Source of the DNA: a virus
IMG/VR virus record: IMGVR_UViG_3300045922_000148
Span: 1-31,318 of that record
Strand: one strand, 5' to 3'
DNA: 31,318 nt
Made by a program: the position numbers and the translations under genes. Below are positions 1 to 8,804 of this stretch, piece by piece; positions within the stretch are counted from its first letter, which is position 1, and every line of letters begins with the position of its first letter. The notes under the pieces were generated by a model. It was not told where the DNA came from. It was given only the letters and a program-made list of their open reading frames with translations, and did not search any database.

Positions 1-2
1 TG

Positions 3-509
3 CAAGGTACTATCGGCATCAGCATCGCGGACGTTGGAGCAGCCTCGTCCGTCCCTCAGTTCACTCTTGGCGTTCTCGGTCTCGTCGTCGATCCTTCAGA
101 CGGTTCGAGCAAGCTGTACATCTACGGCCGGGCGGCCGCCGCCATCACGGGCCGCGGCTACGCTGTGGTCGAGCAGAGCACACCGTACACCTTCGCGCAC
201 ATTACGACCGCGAACACCGCTCCCGGCCAGTTCGGGCACGGCTCTCGTGTCGCTGTCGCGCAGGCTGCTCTGGCGGTCAACGAGTACGGCTGGTTCCAAG
301 TCTATGGCAAAGGTCCGCTGCGCACCGCGGCTTCGACCGCCAAGGGCACCCGCCTAAACACGACGGCGACTGCCGGCGTCGTTGAGAGCGCGGGCACCGC
401 TTCTTCTCGCGCGATCAACGGTGTCGTGCTCGGCACCGCCACCGGTGGCGCGGAGGCGACCAACGAGACGGCCGTCCTGACGTTCCCGTCTGTCGGCGCG
501 ACGCTGTAA
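3..509 (+). CDS. Capsid or decoration-type structural protein, 5' truncated
   Basis: The frame is open from the window edge to a TAA stop, giving about 168 residues of the C-terminal part of a protein; the true start lies outside the window. The composition is Ala/Gly/Thr/Val-rich with almost no charged clusters and includes an Ala-rich stretch after a GSSKLYIYGR-like segment. This suits a beta-rich virion component such as a decoration protein or the end of a major capsid protein. The position, just upstream of adaptor and tail genes and after portal in the circular order, supports a head role. I do not recognise a specific family. A GC-rich hairpin follows the stop directly. Confidence 0.6.
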   Translation, partial: QGTIGISIADVGAASSVPQFTLGVLGLVVDPSDGSSKLYIYGRAAAAITGRGYAVVEQSTPYTFAHITTANTAPGQFGHGSRVAVAQAALAVNEYGWFQVYGKGPLRTAASTAKGTRLNTTATAGVVESAGTASSRAINGVVLGTATGGAEATNETAVLTFPSVGATL

Positions 510-519
510 TCGAAGAAAA

Positions 520-545
520 GCGCGGAGGGCTACGACCCTCCGCGC
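520..545. terminator. 10-bp GC-rich hairpin after the capsid-type gene
   Basis: GCGCGGAGGG and CCCTCCGCGC form a perfect 10-bp stem with a 6-nt loop, 10 bp after the stop of the structural gene. On the plus strand no T-run follows, so it would act as an attenuator or mRNA 3'-end stabiliser. On the minus strand the stem is followed by TTTTCTTC, the form of an intrinsic terminator, although no minus-strand gene lies nearby. Confidence 0.55.
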
Positions 546-572
546 GCCAACCCCCAACCATAGGAGCAATCC

Positions 573-1208
573 ATGCCCACCATCGAAGAAATCCGGGAGC
601 TGCAGAAGCAACCGACCGACTTTTCCGCTTTCGACGCGAGTGCTTACGACGATGCTCAGGAGCGCGAGTCGCGTTACGTCGGCGACGAGAAGCTGTACGT
701 CCAGTTCTACCGCAAGCCGGTGCTGAACGAGGCCGAATCGGTGAAAGCGGGTCGCCCGATCCACAAGGACGAGGTCTTCATCAAAATCTTCGTCCCCGGT
801 GACAAGCTCTCCCAGATCGACCGCATCGCTTCGGAGCAGGACATCGAGAGGTTCAGGAAGCACTACGAGCGGTTCGTCGCCGGACAGGCTCAGCAGGTCG
901 GGACCCCGTTGAGTTCCGTCGGCTTCATCCCTGCGACGCTGGTCGAGGACCTGAAATACTTCAACGTCCACACCGTCGAGCAGCTCGCGAGCGTGAGCGA
1001 CGCTGTGGCGCAGAAGATCAGCGGATTGCAGTCGTTCAAGCAGAAGGCGCAGGCTTATCTCGACGCGACGAACTCGCCGGAGAAGCTGGTCGAGCGTGCG
1101 CGTGAGCAGGTCGCCGCCGAGGTGATGGGAGAGCTGCGGAAGCGCGACCAAGAGCTCGCGGAGCTTCGCGCGCAGCTCGCGAAGATGCGCAAGAAGCAGG
1201 AGGAGTAA
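573..1208 (+). CDS. Conserved-type phage protein, HhH-like segment and C-terminal coiled coil
   Basis: 211 residues with an ATG start after a TAGGAG ribosome site. Residues about 135-165 (LKYFNVHTVEQLASVSDAV...GLQSFKQKAQAYL) resemble a helix-hairpin-helix or SAM-like helical fold. The last 45 residues are a highly charged heptad-like helix (EKLVERAREQ...LRKRDQELAELRAQLAKMRKK), a probable coiled coil. Its place between the capsid-type gene and the adaptor gene suggests a virion or head-completion accessory protein. The AGGAG near its 3' end is the ribosome site for the next gene, so the two are translationally coupled. No specific function can be assigned. Confidence 0.75.
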   Translation: MPTIEEIRELQKQPTDFSAFDASAYDDAQERESRYVGDEKLYVQFYRKPVLNEAESVKAGRPIHKDEVFIKIFVPGDKLSQIDRIASEQDIERFRKHYERFVAGQAQQVGTPLSSVGFIPATLVEDLKYFNVHTVEQLASVSDAVAQKISGLQSFKQKAQAYLDATNSPEKLVERAREQVAAEVMGELRKRDQELAELRAQLAKMRKKQEE

Positions 1209-1211
1209 AGA

Positions 1212-1973
1212 GTGCCTTTCCAGATCGAGAACACCGCAACCCTGTCCGCTGTCGTCAACCACGTCGCTCAGAGGGTAGGGTTTGCGGGCTCGATCGCGGA
1301 TGCCGCCGGGTCGACCGACACCGGCGTGATCCGCATGGTGGCGGCTGCCAACGATGCCGCGAAGGAGCTCGCCGGCCTCTACGCATGGCCGGAGCTGATT
1401 CGCTCGCACTCTATCAGCGTGCAGGCCGACTTCCCGGGTCAGGCCGAGAAGGGCTACGACCTTCCGGCGGACTTCTTCGCGTTCATCTTCCAGACCGAGA
1501 ACAGCGCTACGACCCGAATGCCGGCGATCGGCCCCCTGTTGCCGCGTACGTGGCAGACGATCAAGACGATCGCGCCGTACGTGAGCATCCGTCTCATGTG
1601 GCGCTACTTCAACGGCAAAATCTACTTCCTCAACCCGCCGTCGAGCGCGCAGTCGTTCACGTTGGAGTACCTGTCGCAGGGCTACGTCAAGGACGCGGAC
1701 GACCCGACGACCTTCAAGAACGTCGCCTCGAAGAACGGCGACATCTTCATCGGCTTCGACGAGTACGTTCTGAAGTGCCTCGCTCGCGTGAAGTGGCTGG
1801 AGATGATGCAGTTCGACGCTTCCGCAGCGACGAACGACTTCAACCGCGCGTTCGACTCGCGCGTCGCTCGTCTGGAGGGCGCCCCCGTCCTCTCGATGAA
1901 GAAGGCCGGTCTCTATCCGCCGTTTGTCCCAATCGGGGCGCATAGCGTCCCGATCACCGGAATCGGATCGTGA
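1212..1973 (+). CDS. Head-to-tail adaptor / tail tubular protein A-like
   Basis: 253 residues starting at GTG 3 bp after the upstream stop, with AGGAG just before. The pattern is that of podovirus connector proteins: an N-terminal helical segment, an LYAWPELIRSHSISV segment, a YDLPADF motif, an aromatic WRYFNGKIYF strand, and a C-terminal helix (YVLKCLARVKWLEMM) followed by a DFNRAFDSRVARLEGA helix. In T7-like particles the equivalent gp11 ring joins the portal to the nozzle. Length is slightly above gp11 (about 196 aa). The next gene encodes a nozzle-like protein, which fits. The family call rests on pattern and context, not on an alignment. Confidence 0.7.
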   Translation: MPFQIENTATLSAVVNHVAQRVGFAGSIADAAGSTDTGVIRMVAAANDAAKELAGLYAWPELIRSHSISVQADFPGQAEKGYDLPADFFAFIFQTENSATTRMPAIGPLLPRTWQTIKTIAPYVSIRLMWRYFNGKIYFLNPPSSAQSFTLEYLSQGYVKDADDPTTFKNVASKNGDIFIGFDEYVLKCLARVKWLEMMQFDASAATNDFNRAFDSRVARLEGAPVLSMKKAGLYPPFVPIGAHSVPITGIGS

Positions 1974-1976
1974 CGC

Positions 1977-3614
1977 ATGCCGCTGCAGCCGATCGTCAAG
2001 CCGCGTGGGCATAGCCGAAAGGTCGCGACCGCTCGCAACAACGCGATGATGCCGGTCCCGACTCCGCTCGGCGGCCTGAACTTTCGCGACACCTACATGA
2101 CGATGCCGGCCACCGACGCGACGGTGCTGCAGAACGTCATCTGTCGCGCGAACGGTGTGGAGCTTCGCGGAGGTTGGCGTGAGCACGTGACGGGCCTCTC
2201 CGTTGGGGGCGACACGACCGTGAACGCAGTCGCTGCCTACGCTGCGGCAAACCCAATCGACGATCGGCTCTTCGCGTTCGTGTCGGATCGCATCTTCAAC
2301 GTCACGAACAGCGCCGATAACCCGTCGTCGATGCAGACGGTGGCCGGGGCGAGCGCGGATTGGAACTTCGTCCAGTTCCAGAACGGGAACGTGAACTACC
2401 TGTGCGCCGTCAACAGGGGCGGCGGCTACTGGACGTACGACTCTACGAGCGGTTGGGTCAACCGTACCAACAACCTGACCAACGGGCCGCCGAATATCAC
2501 GCAGATCACATCGATCGCGGTCTGGAAAAAACGCCTGTGGTTCACGTTCAGCGGGCGATCGGTTGCCTACTATCTCCCACTCGACTCGGTTCAAGGTGCT
2601 CTGTCCCCGTTCGACTTCGGTGCTCAGCTCAAGCACGGCGGGGAGATCGTCGGCATCGACACCTTCACGCAGGACGGCGGCCTCGACATCACCGACAACA
2701 TGGTCGTGTTCGGGAGCGAGGGCGACATCATCGTCTACGGCGGGTACGACCCATCGAACGCTGCGAACTTCCAGCTCATCGGTGCGTGGAAGGTCGGGCG
2801 CTTCCCGAAAGGGTCGAGCTTCTGGCGCAAGGTCGGCATCGACATCTATGCGGTGTGCGATCAGGGTCTCGTGTCCTTGAGCATGCTCGTTGGCGGGCGG
2901 TGGACTGATTCAGTCATCTCGAACCCGGTCACCGGAAAGATCGCTCCGGCCATCGGGCCAGCCGTTACGTGGAACCGAGGAAGTGGTGCCGACACGTGGC
3001 AGATTCATCATTTCGCGCCTCTCGACATCCTCATCGTCAAGGAGCCGAAGACGGTGGACGGCTACTGGAGGCAGTGGGTGATGAACGTATCAACGGCCGC
3101 GTGGTCGACGTTCGATGGCGTGCCGATCCTGTCCTCTACTGTCTGGCGTAGCCAGTTCGTCTTCGGAACGGATGACGGGCGCGTCTGCTTCGCTTTCACG
3201 GAGGAAGAAAAGACTGACGGTGAAACGCGGCTCGGTGTGGACGGAAGCACGATCGAGGGCGACATTCAGGGTGCCTTCTACGACTACGGGCAGCCCGGCG
3301 TGCTGAAGTGCTTTCAGCTTGTGCGCACGATCATCAACGCCACTGACACGCCCAACGTCGCGATTCGGCTCAATACGCAGTTCACGTTCGACACGATCAG
3401 CGGGTCGCCGGGGTACGTTCCACCGAGCGGCGCGAAGTGGGACCAATCGCAATGGAACCAAGCGAACTGGGCCGGAAGCTCCAACACGTTTGAGGCGTGG
3501 ACTGGACTGTCAGGCGTTGGCTACTACGGCGCTCTCCGTGTTGGGCTGCGCGGGTTGCCGAGGACGAAGTACGCGGGTTCGATTATCAACATCCAACCGG
3601 GAGGGCCGATGTAA
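1977..3614 (+). CDS. Tail nozzle / stabilisation-type protein (tail tubular protein B-like)
   Basis: 545 residues, ATG 3 bp after the adaptor gene. The N-terminal PVPTPLGGLNFRDTYMTMP segment followed by DATVLQNVICRANGVELRGGW matches the opening of podovirus nozzle or stabilisation proteins. The body is rich in repeated WK-, VYGGYD- and GADTWQIHHF-like beta segments, consistent with a beta-propeller. The C-terminal third ends in PRTKYAGSIINIQPGG. It would form the tail tube tip or nozzle below the adaptor ring and carry DNA during ejection. Shorter than T7 gp12 (about 794 aa). The stop overlaps the next start as TAATG, so the genes are coupled. Confidence 0.72.
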   Translation: MPLQPIVKPRGHSRKVATARNNAMMPVPTPLGGLNFRDTYMTMPATDATVLQNVICRANGVELRGGWREHVTGLSVGGDTTVNAVAAYAAANPIDDRLFAFVSDRIFNVTNSADNPSSMQTVAGASADWNFVQFQNGNVNYLCAVNRGGGYWTYDSTSGWVNRTNNLTNGPPNITQITSIAVWKKRLWFTFSGRSVAYYLPLDSVQGALSPFDFGAQLKHGGEIVGIDTFTQDGGLDITDNMVVFGSEGDIIVYGGYDPSNAANFQLIGAWKVGRFPKGSSFWRKVGIDIYAVCDQGLVSLSMLVGGRWTDSVISNPVTGKIAPAIGPAVTWNRGSGADTWQIHHFAPLDILIVKEPKTVDGYWRQWVMNVSTAAWSTFDGVPILSSTVWRSQFVFGTDDGRVCFAFTEEEKTDGETRLGVDGSTIEGDIQGAFYDYGQPGVLKCFQLVRTIINATDTPNVAIRLNTQFTFDTISGSPGYVPPSGAKWDQSQWNQANWAGSSNTFEAWTGLSGVGYYGALRVGLRGLPRTKYAGSIINIQPGGPM

Positions 3615-4033
3615 TGGCCACTCAGAAGGAGATGCGGGACTTCATCGTCAAGAGAACCGGTATCGTCCCGACAGAGCACTTCGTCTGCATCGGCCGGGAG
3701 AAGGGTGGTGAGCTTGTCGCTGTTGTCGGGTACGACAACTACACCGGAACGGCTATCGAGATGCACGTCGCGTCGAATGGCGATTACTGGATGACCAAGT
3801 CCCTGCTTCGTGCGGCTTTCGATTATCCGTTCAACGTCTGCAATTGCAAGGTAATCATCGGCGTCGTTCCGAGCGGAAACGAAGAGGCTCTCAGGTTGAA
3901 CCGGCATCTCGGGTTTAAGACGCAAACGGTGATCGAAGACGCGCATCCAGACGGAGCGCTTCATATCATGGTGATGCGGCGAGAAGATTGCCGCTGGTTG
4001 TCGAAAAAGGGGGCAGTAAATGGGAGGCGGTAA
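3614..4033 (+). CDS. GNAT-like acetyltransferase-fold virion-region protein
   Basis: 139 residues. I chose ATG 3614, which overlaps the TAA of the nozzle gene; the frame is open upstream but that part overlaps the nozzle gene. Features are an N-terminal FIVKRTG helix, a VVGYDNY strand, a CKVIIGVVPSGNEEALRLNRHLGFKT segment (acceptor-side GNAT motif with N..A..L...LGF) and a final LHIMVMRRED strand. This is the layout of small GNAT-fold proteins often found in podovirus tail clusters. The usual Q/RxxGxG/A acetyl-CoA loop is not evident, so catalytic activity is uncertain. It overlaps the next gene by 14 bp. Confidence 0.6.
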   Translation: MATQKEMRDFIVKRTGIVPTEHFVCIGREKGGELVAVVGYDNYTGTAIEMHVASNGDYWMTKSLLRAAFDYPFNVCNCKVIIGVVPSGNEEALRLNRHLGFKTQTVIEDAHPDGALHIMVMRREDCRWLSKKGAVNGRR

Positions 4034-5429
4034 ACGCGCACCCGCACCGCCGCCGCCACCCGACTACGTCGGTTTGGCGCGGCAACAAGCGGCAGAGAAC
4101 CAGCAGAACCTGACGAGTCAGACGTGGGCAAACCGTCCCACGATAGAGACTCCGTGGGGTTCCCAGACGTGGGAAACGAACGAAGCCATCGACCCTGCCA
4201 CCGGGCAGAAGGTGACTCAGTGGACCAGCCGCCTGAATCTGTCCCCGCAGCAGCAGGCCGCTCTCGACTCCCAGATGGCGGTCCAGATGGGGTTGAGCAA
4301 TCAGGCGGAGACGTTCCTTGGTCGAGTCCGCGATTCGATGTCGCAACCGTTCGACTGGAGCAACCTGCCGGCCGCGTCGCAAGGTGTTCAGGCTCAGCTC
4401 ACTGGTTCAGCTCCGCAAGCTCTGGGGCTCATCCAAGACCCCGGCAGCATCGCTCGTTCTTTCGCTGGCGGCGGACCGATTCGAAGATACGTCGGCGGAA
4501 GCAGAGATTACGCGTCTCAGGCTGGTGATGCCCTCTACCAGCAAGCGCTCTCTCGCCTCGACCCGCGTTTCAGCCAACAAGCCAGCGACCTTGAGGCGTC
4601 TCTGGTGAATCGCGGAATCGCGCGCGGAAGCGAGGCGTGGAACCGCGAGATGGGGAACTTCGAGCGGACGCGGAACGACGCCTACAACCAAGCGATCTTC
4701 AACGCCGCGCAGCTTGCGGGGCAGGAGGCTTCTCGTCTACAAGGGATGGACGTCACCGCCGGGAGTTTCTGGAATCAGGCGCAACAACAACGTTTCGGGC
4801 AGAACGCGGCTCTGGCGCAGTTCGCCAATCAAGCGCAGGCGCAGCAGTTTGGCCAAAACCAAGCGATGGCCGACTTCTACAACCGCGCGCTTCAACAGAA
4901 TTTCGGCAATCAGCTCACTGCGAACCAACAGAATTTCCAGCAGATGTTGCAACAGCAGGAGCTTCAGCAACGCCTGCGGCAGCAAGCGATCGCAGAACAG
5001 CAGATGGCCCGCGTACAGCCGTTGAACGAGCTGAATGCTCTTCTCACCGGACAGCAAGTCGGAACACCGCAGATGCCGAGCTTCAACACCGCTGGGCTAG
5101 CACAGACGCCCAACCTTCTCGGGGCCGCGGACATGGGGTACCAAGCGCAGCTCGGACAGTACAATGCTATGCTCGCGAACCAGCAAGCGCAGAGGCAAGG
5201 ATTGTTTGGGGCGCTTGGGACCGCCGCCAACATCGCTGGGCTTTTCCGTCTCTCGGATCGGCGTTTGAAGTCGAAGATCAAGCGTATCGGCGAGACCGAG
5301 CGCGGAACACCGCTTTACATCTACGAGATGGGCGGACGTACTCAGATCGGCGTCATCGCGCAAGAGGCCCCAGCTCATGCGGTGGTAAACATCGGCGGCC
5401 TGCTGGCCGTGGACTACAACGAGGTGTGA
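4020..5429 (+). CDS. Gln-rich virion protein with C-terminal S74 chaperone-like domain
   Basis: 469 residues. The N-terminus (MGGGKRAPAPPPPPDYVGLA) is Gly/Pro-rich. The middle (about residues 230-345) is strongly Gln/Asn-rich and helical, with repeated QAQQQRFGQN, QAQAQQFGQN and QNFGNQ units. The end is a short S74/endosialidase-chaperone module: SDRRLKSKI (Ser about 412), YIYEMG, QIGVIAQEAP and VDYNEV. In the full family this domain trimerises a fibre and can cut itself before the Ser-Asp; here it spans only about 60 residues, so cleavage may not occur. It lies among nozzle and ejection genes rather than with the fibre gene, suggesting an internal or tail-tip protein. Confidence 0.7.
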   Translation: MGGGKRAPAPPPPPDYVGLARQQAAENQQNLTSQTWANRPTIETPWGSQTWETNEAIDPATGQKVTQWTSRLNLSPQQQAALDSQMAVQMGLSNQAETFLGRVRDSMSQPFDWSNLPAASQGVQAQLTGSAPQALGLIQDPGSIARSFAGGGPIRRYVGGSRDYASQAGDALYQQALSRLDPRFSQQASDLEASLVNRGIARGSEAWNREMGNFERTRNDAYNQAIFNAAQLAGQEASRLQGMDVTAGSFWNQAQQQRFGQNAALAQFANQAQAQQFGQNQAMADFYNRALQQNFGNQLTANQQNFQQMLQQQELQQRLRQQAIAEQQMARVQPLNELNALLTGQQVGTPQMPSFNTAGLAQTPNLLGAADMGYQAQLGQYNAMLANQQAQRQGLFGALGTAANIAGLFRLSDRRLKSKIKRIGETERGTPLYIYEMGGRTQIGVIAQEAPAHAVVNIGGLLAVDYNEV

Positions 5430-5430
5430 C

Positions 5431-5796
5431 ATGAACTACGACAACCAAACCGACGAAGACCTGCTTGCGTATCTCCTCGAAATCGGAGCCTTGAGGCCGG
5501 AGGAAGAGAAACTCGCGCGCATGCGCTCGCGCGCTGAAGCGCTGCGAAATACTCCGTACGGAGGCGGGAAGATGGTCTCTGGCCACTACATCCCCACGAG
5601 TCCGTGGCAGGATGTCGCGACGCTTGGTGGGCAGCTCGCTGGCATCTACGGAGACTACAAGGCGGACAAAGACGAGCAGGAGCTTTTCCGCAAACGCCGC
5701 GCCGCCCTCGAAGGATTCACGAGACGTCGCCGCCCCGGCGCGAGCCCCGCTGTCGATTACGCTGCCGGTGCGGGAACCCCGTGGGATGAATACTGA
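5431..5796 (+). CDS. Small unknown virion-region protein
   Basis: 121 residues, ATG one base after the upstream stop. It opens with an acidic DNQTDEDLLAYLLEIGALRPEEEKLARMRSRAEALR helix, then a Gly-rich YGGGKMVSGHYIPTSPWQD linker, a hydrophobic-to-charged helix and an Arg/Pro-rich tail. There is no signal peptide or membrane segment. Its TGATG junction with the next gene couples them. I do not recognise a family; position suggests an accessory of the internal virion proteins. Confidence 0.65.
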   Translation: MNYDNQTDEDLLAYLLEIGALRPEEEKLARMRSRAEALRNTPYGGGKMVSGHYIPTSPWQDVATLGGQLAGIYGDYKADKDEQELFRKRRAALEGFTRRRRPGASPAVDYAAGAGTPWDEY

Positions 5797-6974
5797 TGAA
5801 CCCGTTCATCGATCAGGACAACCCTTTCTTCAGCCCAGACCCGAGGCTGTTGCGGTCGCTTGCGCTGCGTAGGGCTCCTGTCCCACCCCCGTTTGGCAGG
5901 TCCTATGCTGACGAACTTCAGCAGAAGGCGGACGACCTGTACTCCCAAGGGATGGAGGCTCTTAACGCACCGATCGACCCTTCGGCTCAGATCGCGCAGA
6001 TGGGGCGAAACCAAGAAAGCGCGAGGCGCAAGCTCGCGCTTGCGCTCGCTGCGCAGCAGGCTGGGAAGGAGTTCGGCTCTCTCGGTGGAGAGTTCCTGAA
6101 GCAGTCGATCGCGCTGCGTCAACCGATTGCTGTCGGCAAAGCTGGTGTTGTCGATCCGAGCGGACAGTTCGTGCAAGACCCGACCTTCGAGACGCAGCAA
6201 CGTGCTCAGACGTTGCTGAATATGGCGAATCGGTACGACACACTCGCGCAGCGCGCGGTGAACGCGGAAGAGCGCATGCGTGCGCAAGAGCAGGCGAACG
6301 AGATGCGAATGCAGGCTCAGAGGTTGGCCGCCGATATGCAGGCACAAAGGCTCGCTTTACAACAGCAGGGGCTTGACATCCGCGCCCAAGAAGCGCTCCG
6401 CCGACAAGAGATGCTCGACGAGAAACAAGCCGAAAATCGGACGAAGAAGATCGCGGCGATCCGCAACGTCGAGGAGACGGCGGACTACAGCCTGAAAGCG
6501 ATCGACCGGGCCGCGGCCTTGATCGGAAACAACACCGTCGGAACCGTGGGCGATCTCCTGCGCAGGCTCCCGGGGAACCAAGCGCGAGACCTGCAAGCGG
6601 TGCTCGAAACGATCCGCGCGAACATCGGCTTTCAGGCTCTCGCGAACATCCGCGCGGCGTCGCAAACGGGCGGAGCTCTCGGCCAGATCACCGAGCGCGA
6701 GCATGTCCTTTTGCAAGCGACCGTCGCGTCTCTGGACCAGTCGCAGACCCTCGCGCAGTTCAGGCAAAACTTGCAGATCGTGCGGAACCACTTCATGAAA
6801 GCGTTGGCCGCTGCTCAAGAAGACCGGGCAGCGCTCAATGCGGGCGTACAGACGGCGCCTGCCGGCGCCGTGCGTCCGCGCGGGTCTCCTCCGCCGGGCG
6901 CGCAGCAGGCCGTGCCGCAGGGGCCACCGCCGGGCGCCGTGCGGCCGCGTGGGGCTGCTCCGCAGGGGATGTAG
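5796..6974 (+). CDS. Coiled-coil internal virion protein candidate
   Basis: 392 residues with ATG overlapping the previous TGA. From about residue 40 to 240 it is almost wholly helical and charged or Gln-rich (QQKADDLYSQGMEAL, ARRKLALALAAQQAGKEF, NAEERMRAQEQANEMRMQAQRL, QALRRQEMLDEKQAENRTKK), consistent with long coiled coils. A second helical block with LETIRANIGFQALANIRAASQTGGALGQITEREHVLLQATVASLDQSQ resembles phage internal or ejection proteins. The last 50 residues are a low-complexity repeat of GAVRPRG(S/A)PP and PQGPPPG. Location between the nozzle/S74 genes and the 608-aa ejection-type protein supports a role in the DNA-ejection complex. Family not certain. Confidence 0.65.
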   Translation: MNPFIDQDNPFFSPDPRLLRSLALRRAPVPPPFGRSYADELQQKADDLYSQGMEALNAPIDPSAQIAQMGRNQESARRKLALALAAQQAGKEFGSLGGEFLKQSIALRQPIAVGKAGVVDPSGQFVQDPTFETQQRAQTLLNMANRYDTLAQRAVNAEERMRAQEQANEMRMQAQRLAADMQAQRLALQQQGLDIRAQEALRRQEMLDEKQAENRTKKIAAIRNVEETADYSLKAIDRAAALIGNNTVGTVGDLLRRLPGNQARDLQAVLETIRANIGFQALANIRAASQTGGALGQITEREHVLLQATVASLDQSQTLAQFRQNLQIVRNHFMKALAAAQEDRAALNAGVQTAPAGAVRPRGSPPPGAQQAVPQGPPPGAVRPRGAAPQGM

Positions 6975-6977
6975 TCG

Positions 6978-8804
6978 ATGAACCAGTACACGGTGACGAT
7001 AGACGGGCGCGAGTACGACGTCGACGCTCCCGACCCCAACACGGCTTGGGCGTGGGCGAACAGCTTTCACGTCCAGCAGCAGTCTGCGCGCCAGCAGCAA
7101 ATTCTGGCCGAGCAGGCCGCTCAAGCTGAGCGGTTTAAAGCGGACGAGGCGGCCCGCCCGTGGCTCCAGCGAGCTGCGATCAATCTCGGCGCCGGGCTCG
7201 ACACCGCGTGGCAGGGCGCGAAGCAGCTCGTCGGGCGCGGGCCGAGCGACGAGGAGCTGCGCGAGCAGCGGGCGTTGAAGTCTCAGGCAGCGGAGAACAT
7301 GACCGGAGGAGGGCTCCTTCAGGTCGCCGGGGAAGTGCTGCCAACCCTCTCCGTCCCGGCCGGCGGGTTCGTGAAGGGCGCTCAAGCTCTGACCGGCGGA
7401 CGCATTCTGAAAAACGCGAGCCTCGCGAAAAAGGCGATTGCTGACGCGGCTCTCGCCGGCGGTGCAGCAGGCGCTCTCCAGCCGACTCTCGACAACGAGT
7501 CGAGGGTCGTCAACACCGCGGTCGGCGCTGCCGGCGGGGCCGCCGTCCCGGCCGCCGTCCAAGGAGCGAAAGTGCTTCGGAGGGCTCTGACTCAGGCTGG
7601 CGCGAAAGAGCGCGCCGCCGATCGCATCCTCCGCGACGTCGGGGAGAAAGAAGCCCGCCAAGCGGTCGCCGACATCCAGACCTACTACCCGAAGGGGGCG
7701 GAGGACATCCCGCTGTCGACGGCGGGCGTCACCCAGAACCCGAAGATCGCGGTGCTGGAACGAGCCAGCCGTGCGCGCGATCCGGCGCAGTGGGCTCAGC
7801 TCGACGAGGCGACGAACCGAGCTGCGTGGGAGAACATCCAACGTGCGACGCAGAACGCTGACGAGCTCGACAGGCTGCGTCAGGCGCGCAGCGAGAACTG
7901 GATGCAGAGGCAGGCCAAGGCTTCGGCTGCCGTACGCCCGACGAAGTTCGCGAAGGAGCTGGAGGGCTTCTACAGCAAGATCGAACAGGCTCTAAAGTCA
8001 CCACCGGGACAGAACCAAATGCGCCCTGTGCTGCTGGAGATCAAGCGGCAGCTCGATGAGCTTGGGCCGGAGATCACGCCGGAGCACCTGATGACTCTTC
8101 GCGCGAACATGCAGGGCGCGATCAAGGGCACGCCGGACAACGTCTTCGCCACAGCCCCGCGCACCGACCCCTACTACATCAGCCTGAAGCATGAGCTTGA
8201 TCGCATCCTGAACGACGTAACGGGAGGGAAGTGGCAGAAGGTCGTCGAAGGCTACGCGAAGGATAGCGTGCCGGTTCAGGCCGCGAAGTCGGCGAAAGGC
8301 ATCCGCGAGACGTTCGAGACGCCGGAGGGTGTTCTGCGGACCGGTGACATCGGCGGGGTTCCGCGCGTCACGGAAGCTCGTCTGCGTCAGGCTCTCGCGT
8401 CGAAGGGTGAGAGCAAATTCGGCGACGCGTTGGCGCCGGAGAGCCGCCAGCGTCTCACGGCGACGCTGGAAGCGTTGAACCGCCAAAACATCACGCAACG
8501 CGTGAAGAATGCGGGCACCGGCGGCGGAGGGTCGAATACGTTGATGGACACCGCTGCTCTTCTCGCTCGTCGCCAGATGCCGGCGTCGGGGGTTATCGAA
8601 AGGCTGTGGAACGTCGCCGTGAAGCGCGGGGACGAGATGTTGCAGCAGGAGATCGATCTACTGCTTCGTGACCCAGAGGCGTTCAGAGCCAGTATCGTGA
8701 AAGCGCTGGAGGCTGGGCAGCCTCTTCCGAGAGCGAAGGCCGAAATTCTCGCAGCACTACAGCGCGCACCCGGCGCATCGCTGCCTGCGCTGACAAACGA
8801 ATGA
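6978..8804 (+). CDS. Large internal virion / DNA-ejection protein candidate
   Basis: 608 residues, ATG 3 bp after the upstream stop. A short N-terminal beta motif (YTVTIDGREYDVDAPDPNTAWAWA) precedes a Gln-rich helix. Residues about 105-200 form an Ala/Gly-rich weakly hydrophobic block (LLQVAGEVLPTLSVPAGGF, IADAALAGGAAGALQP, AVGAAGGAAVPAAVQGA), of the kind seen in ejection proteins that insert into membranes. The rest is long charged helices (KEARQAVADIQTYYPKGAED, FYSKIEQALKSPPGQNQMRP, LDRILNDVTGGKWQKVVEGYAKDS). No lytic transglycosylase motif is visible. It is the last gene before the tail fibre, a common place for ejection proteins in podoviruses. Confidence 0.65.
   Translation: MNQYTVTIDGREYDVDAPDPNTAWAWANSFHVQQQSARQQQILAEQAAQAERFKADEAARPWLQRAAINLGAGLDTAWQGAKQLVGRGPSDEELREQRALKSQAAENMTGGGLLQVAGEVLPTLSVPAGGFVKGAQALTGGRILKNASLAKKAIADAALAGGAAGALQPTLDNESRVVNTAVGAAGGAAVPAAVQGAKVLRRALTQAGAKERAADRILRDVGEKEARQAVADIQTYYPKGAEDIPLSTAGVTQNPKIAVLERASRARDPAQWAQLDEATNRAAWENIQRATQNADELDRLRQARSENWMQRQAKASAAVRPTKFAKELEGFYSKIEQALKSPPGQNQMRPVLLEIKRQLDELGPEITPEHLMTLRANMQGAIKGTPDNVFATAPRTDPYYISLKHELDRILNDVTGGKWQKVVEGYAKDSVPVQAAKSAKGIRETFETPEGVLRTGDIGGVPRVTEARLRQALASKGESKFGDALAPESRQRLTATLEALNRQNITQRVKNAGTGGGGSNTLMDTAALLARRQMPASGVIERLWNVAVKRGDEMLQQEIDLLLRDPEAFRASIVKALEAGQPLPRAKAEILAALQRAPGASLPALTNE

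Noticed and set aside
354-2636. 760-codon open frame on the minus strand
   Set aside because: It is antisense to three well-supported plus-strand structural genes, has Arg/Leu/Asp-rich low-quality composition typical of GC-rich shadow frames, and no ribosome site.
6357-7841. 494-codon minus-strand open frame
   Set aside because: Shadow of the two internal virion protein genes; Arg/Leu/Val-rich with no recognisable domain.
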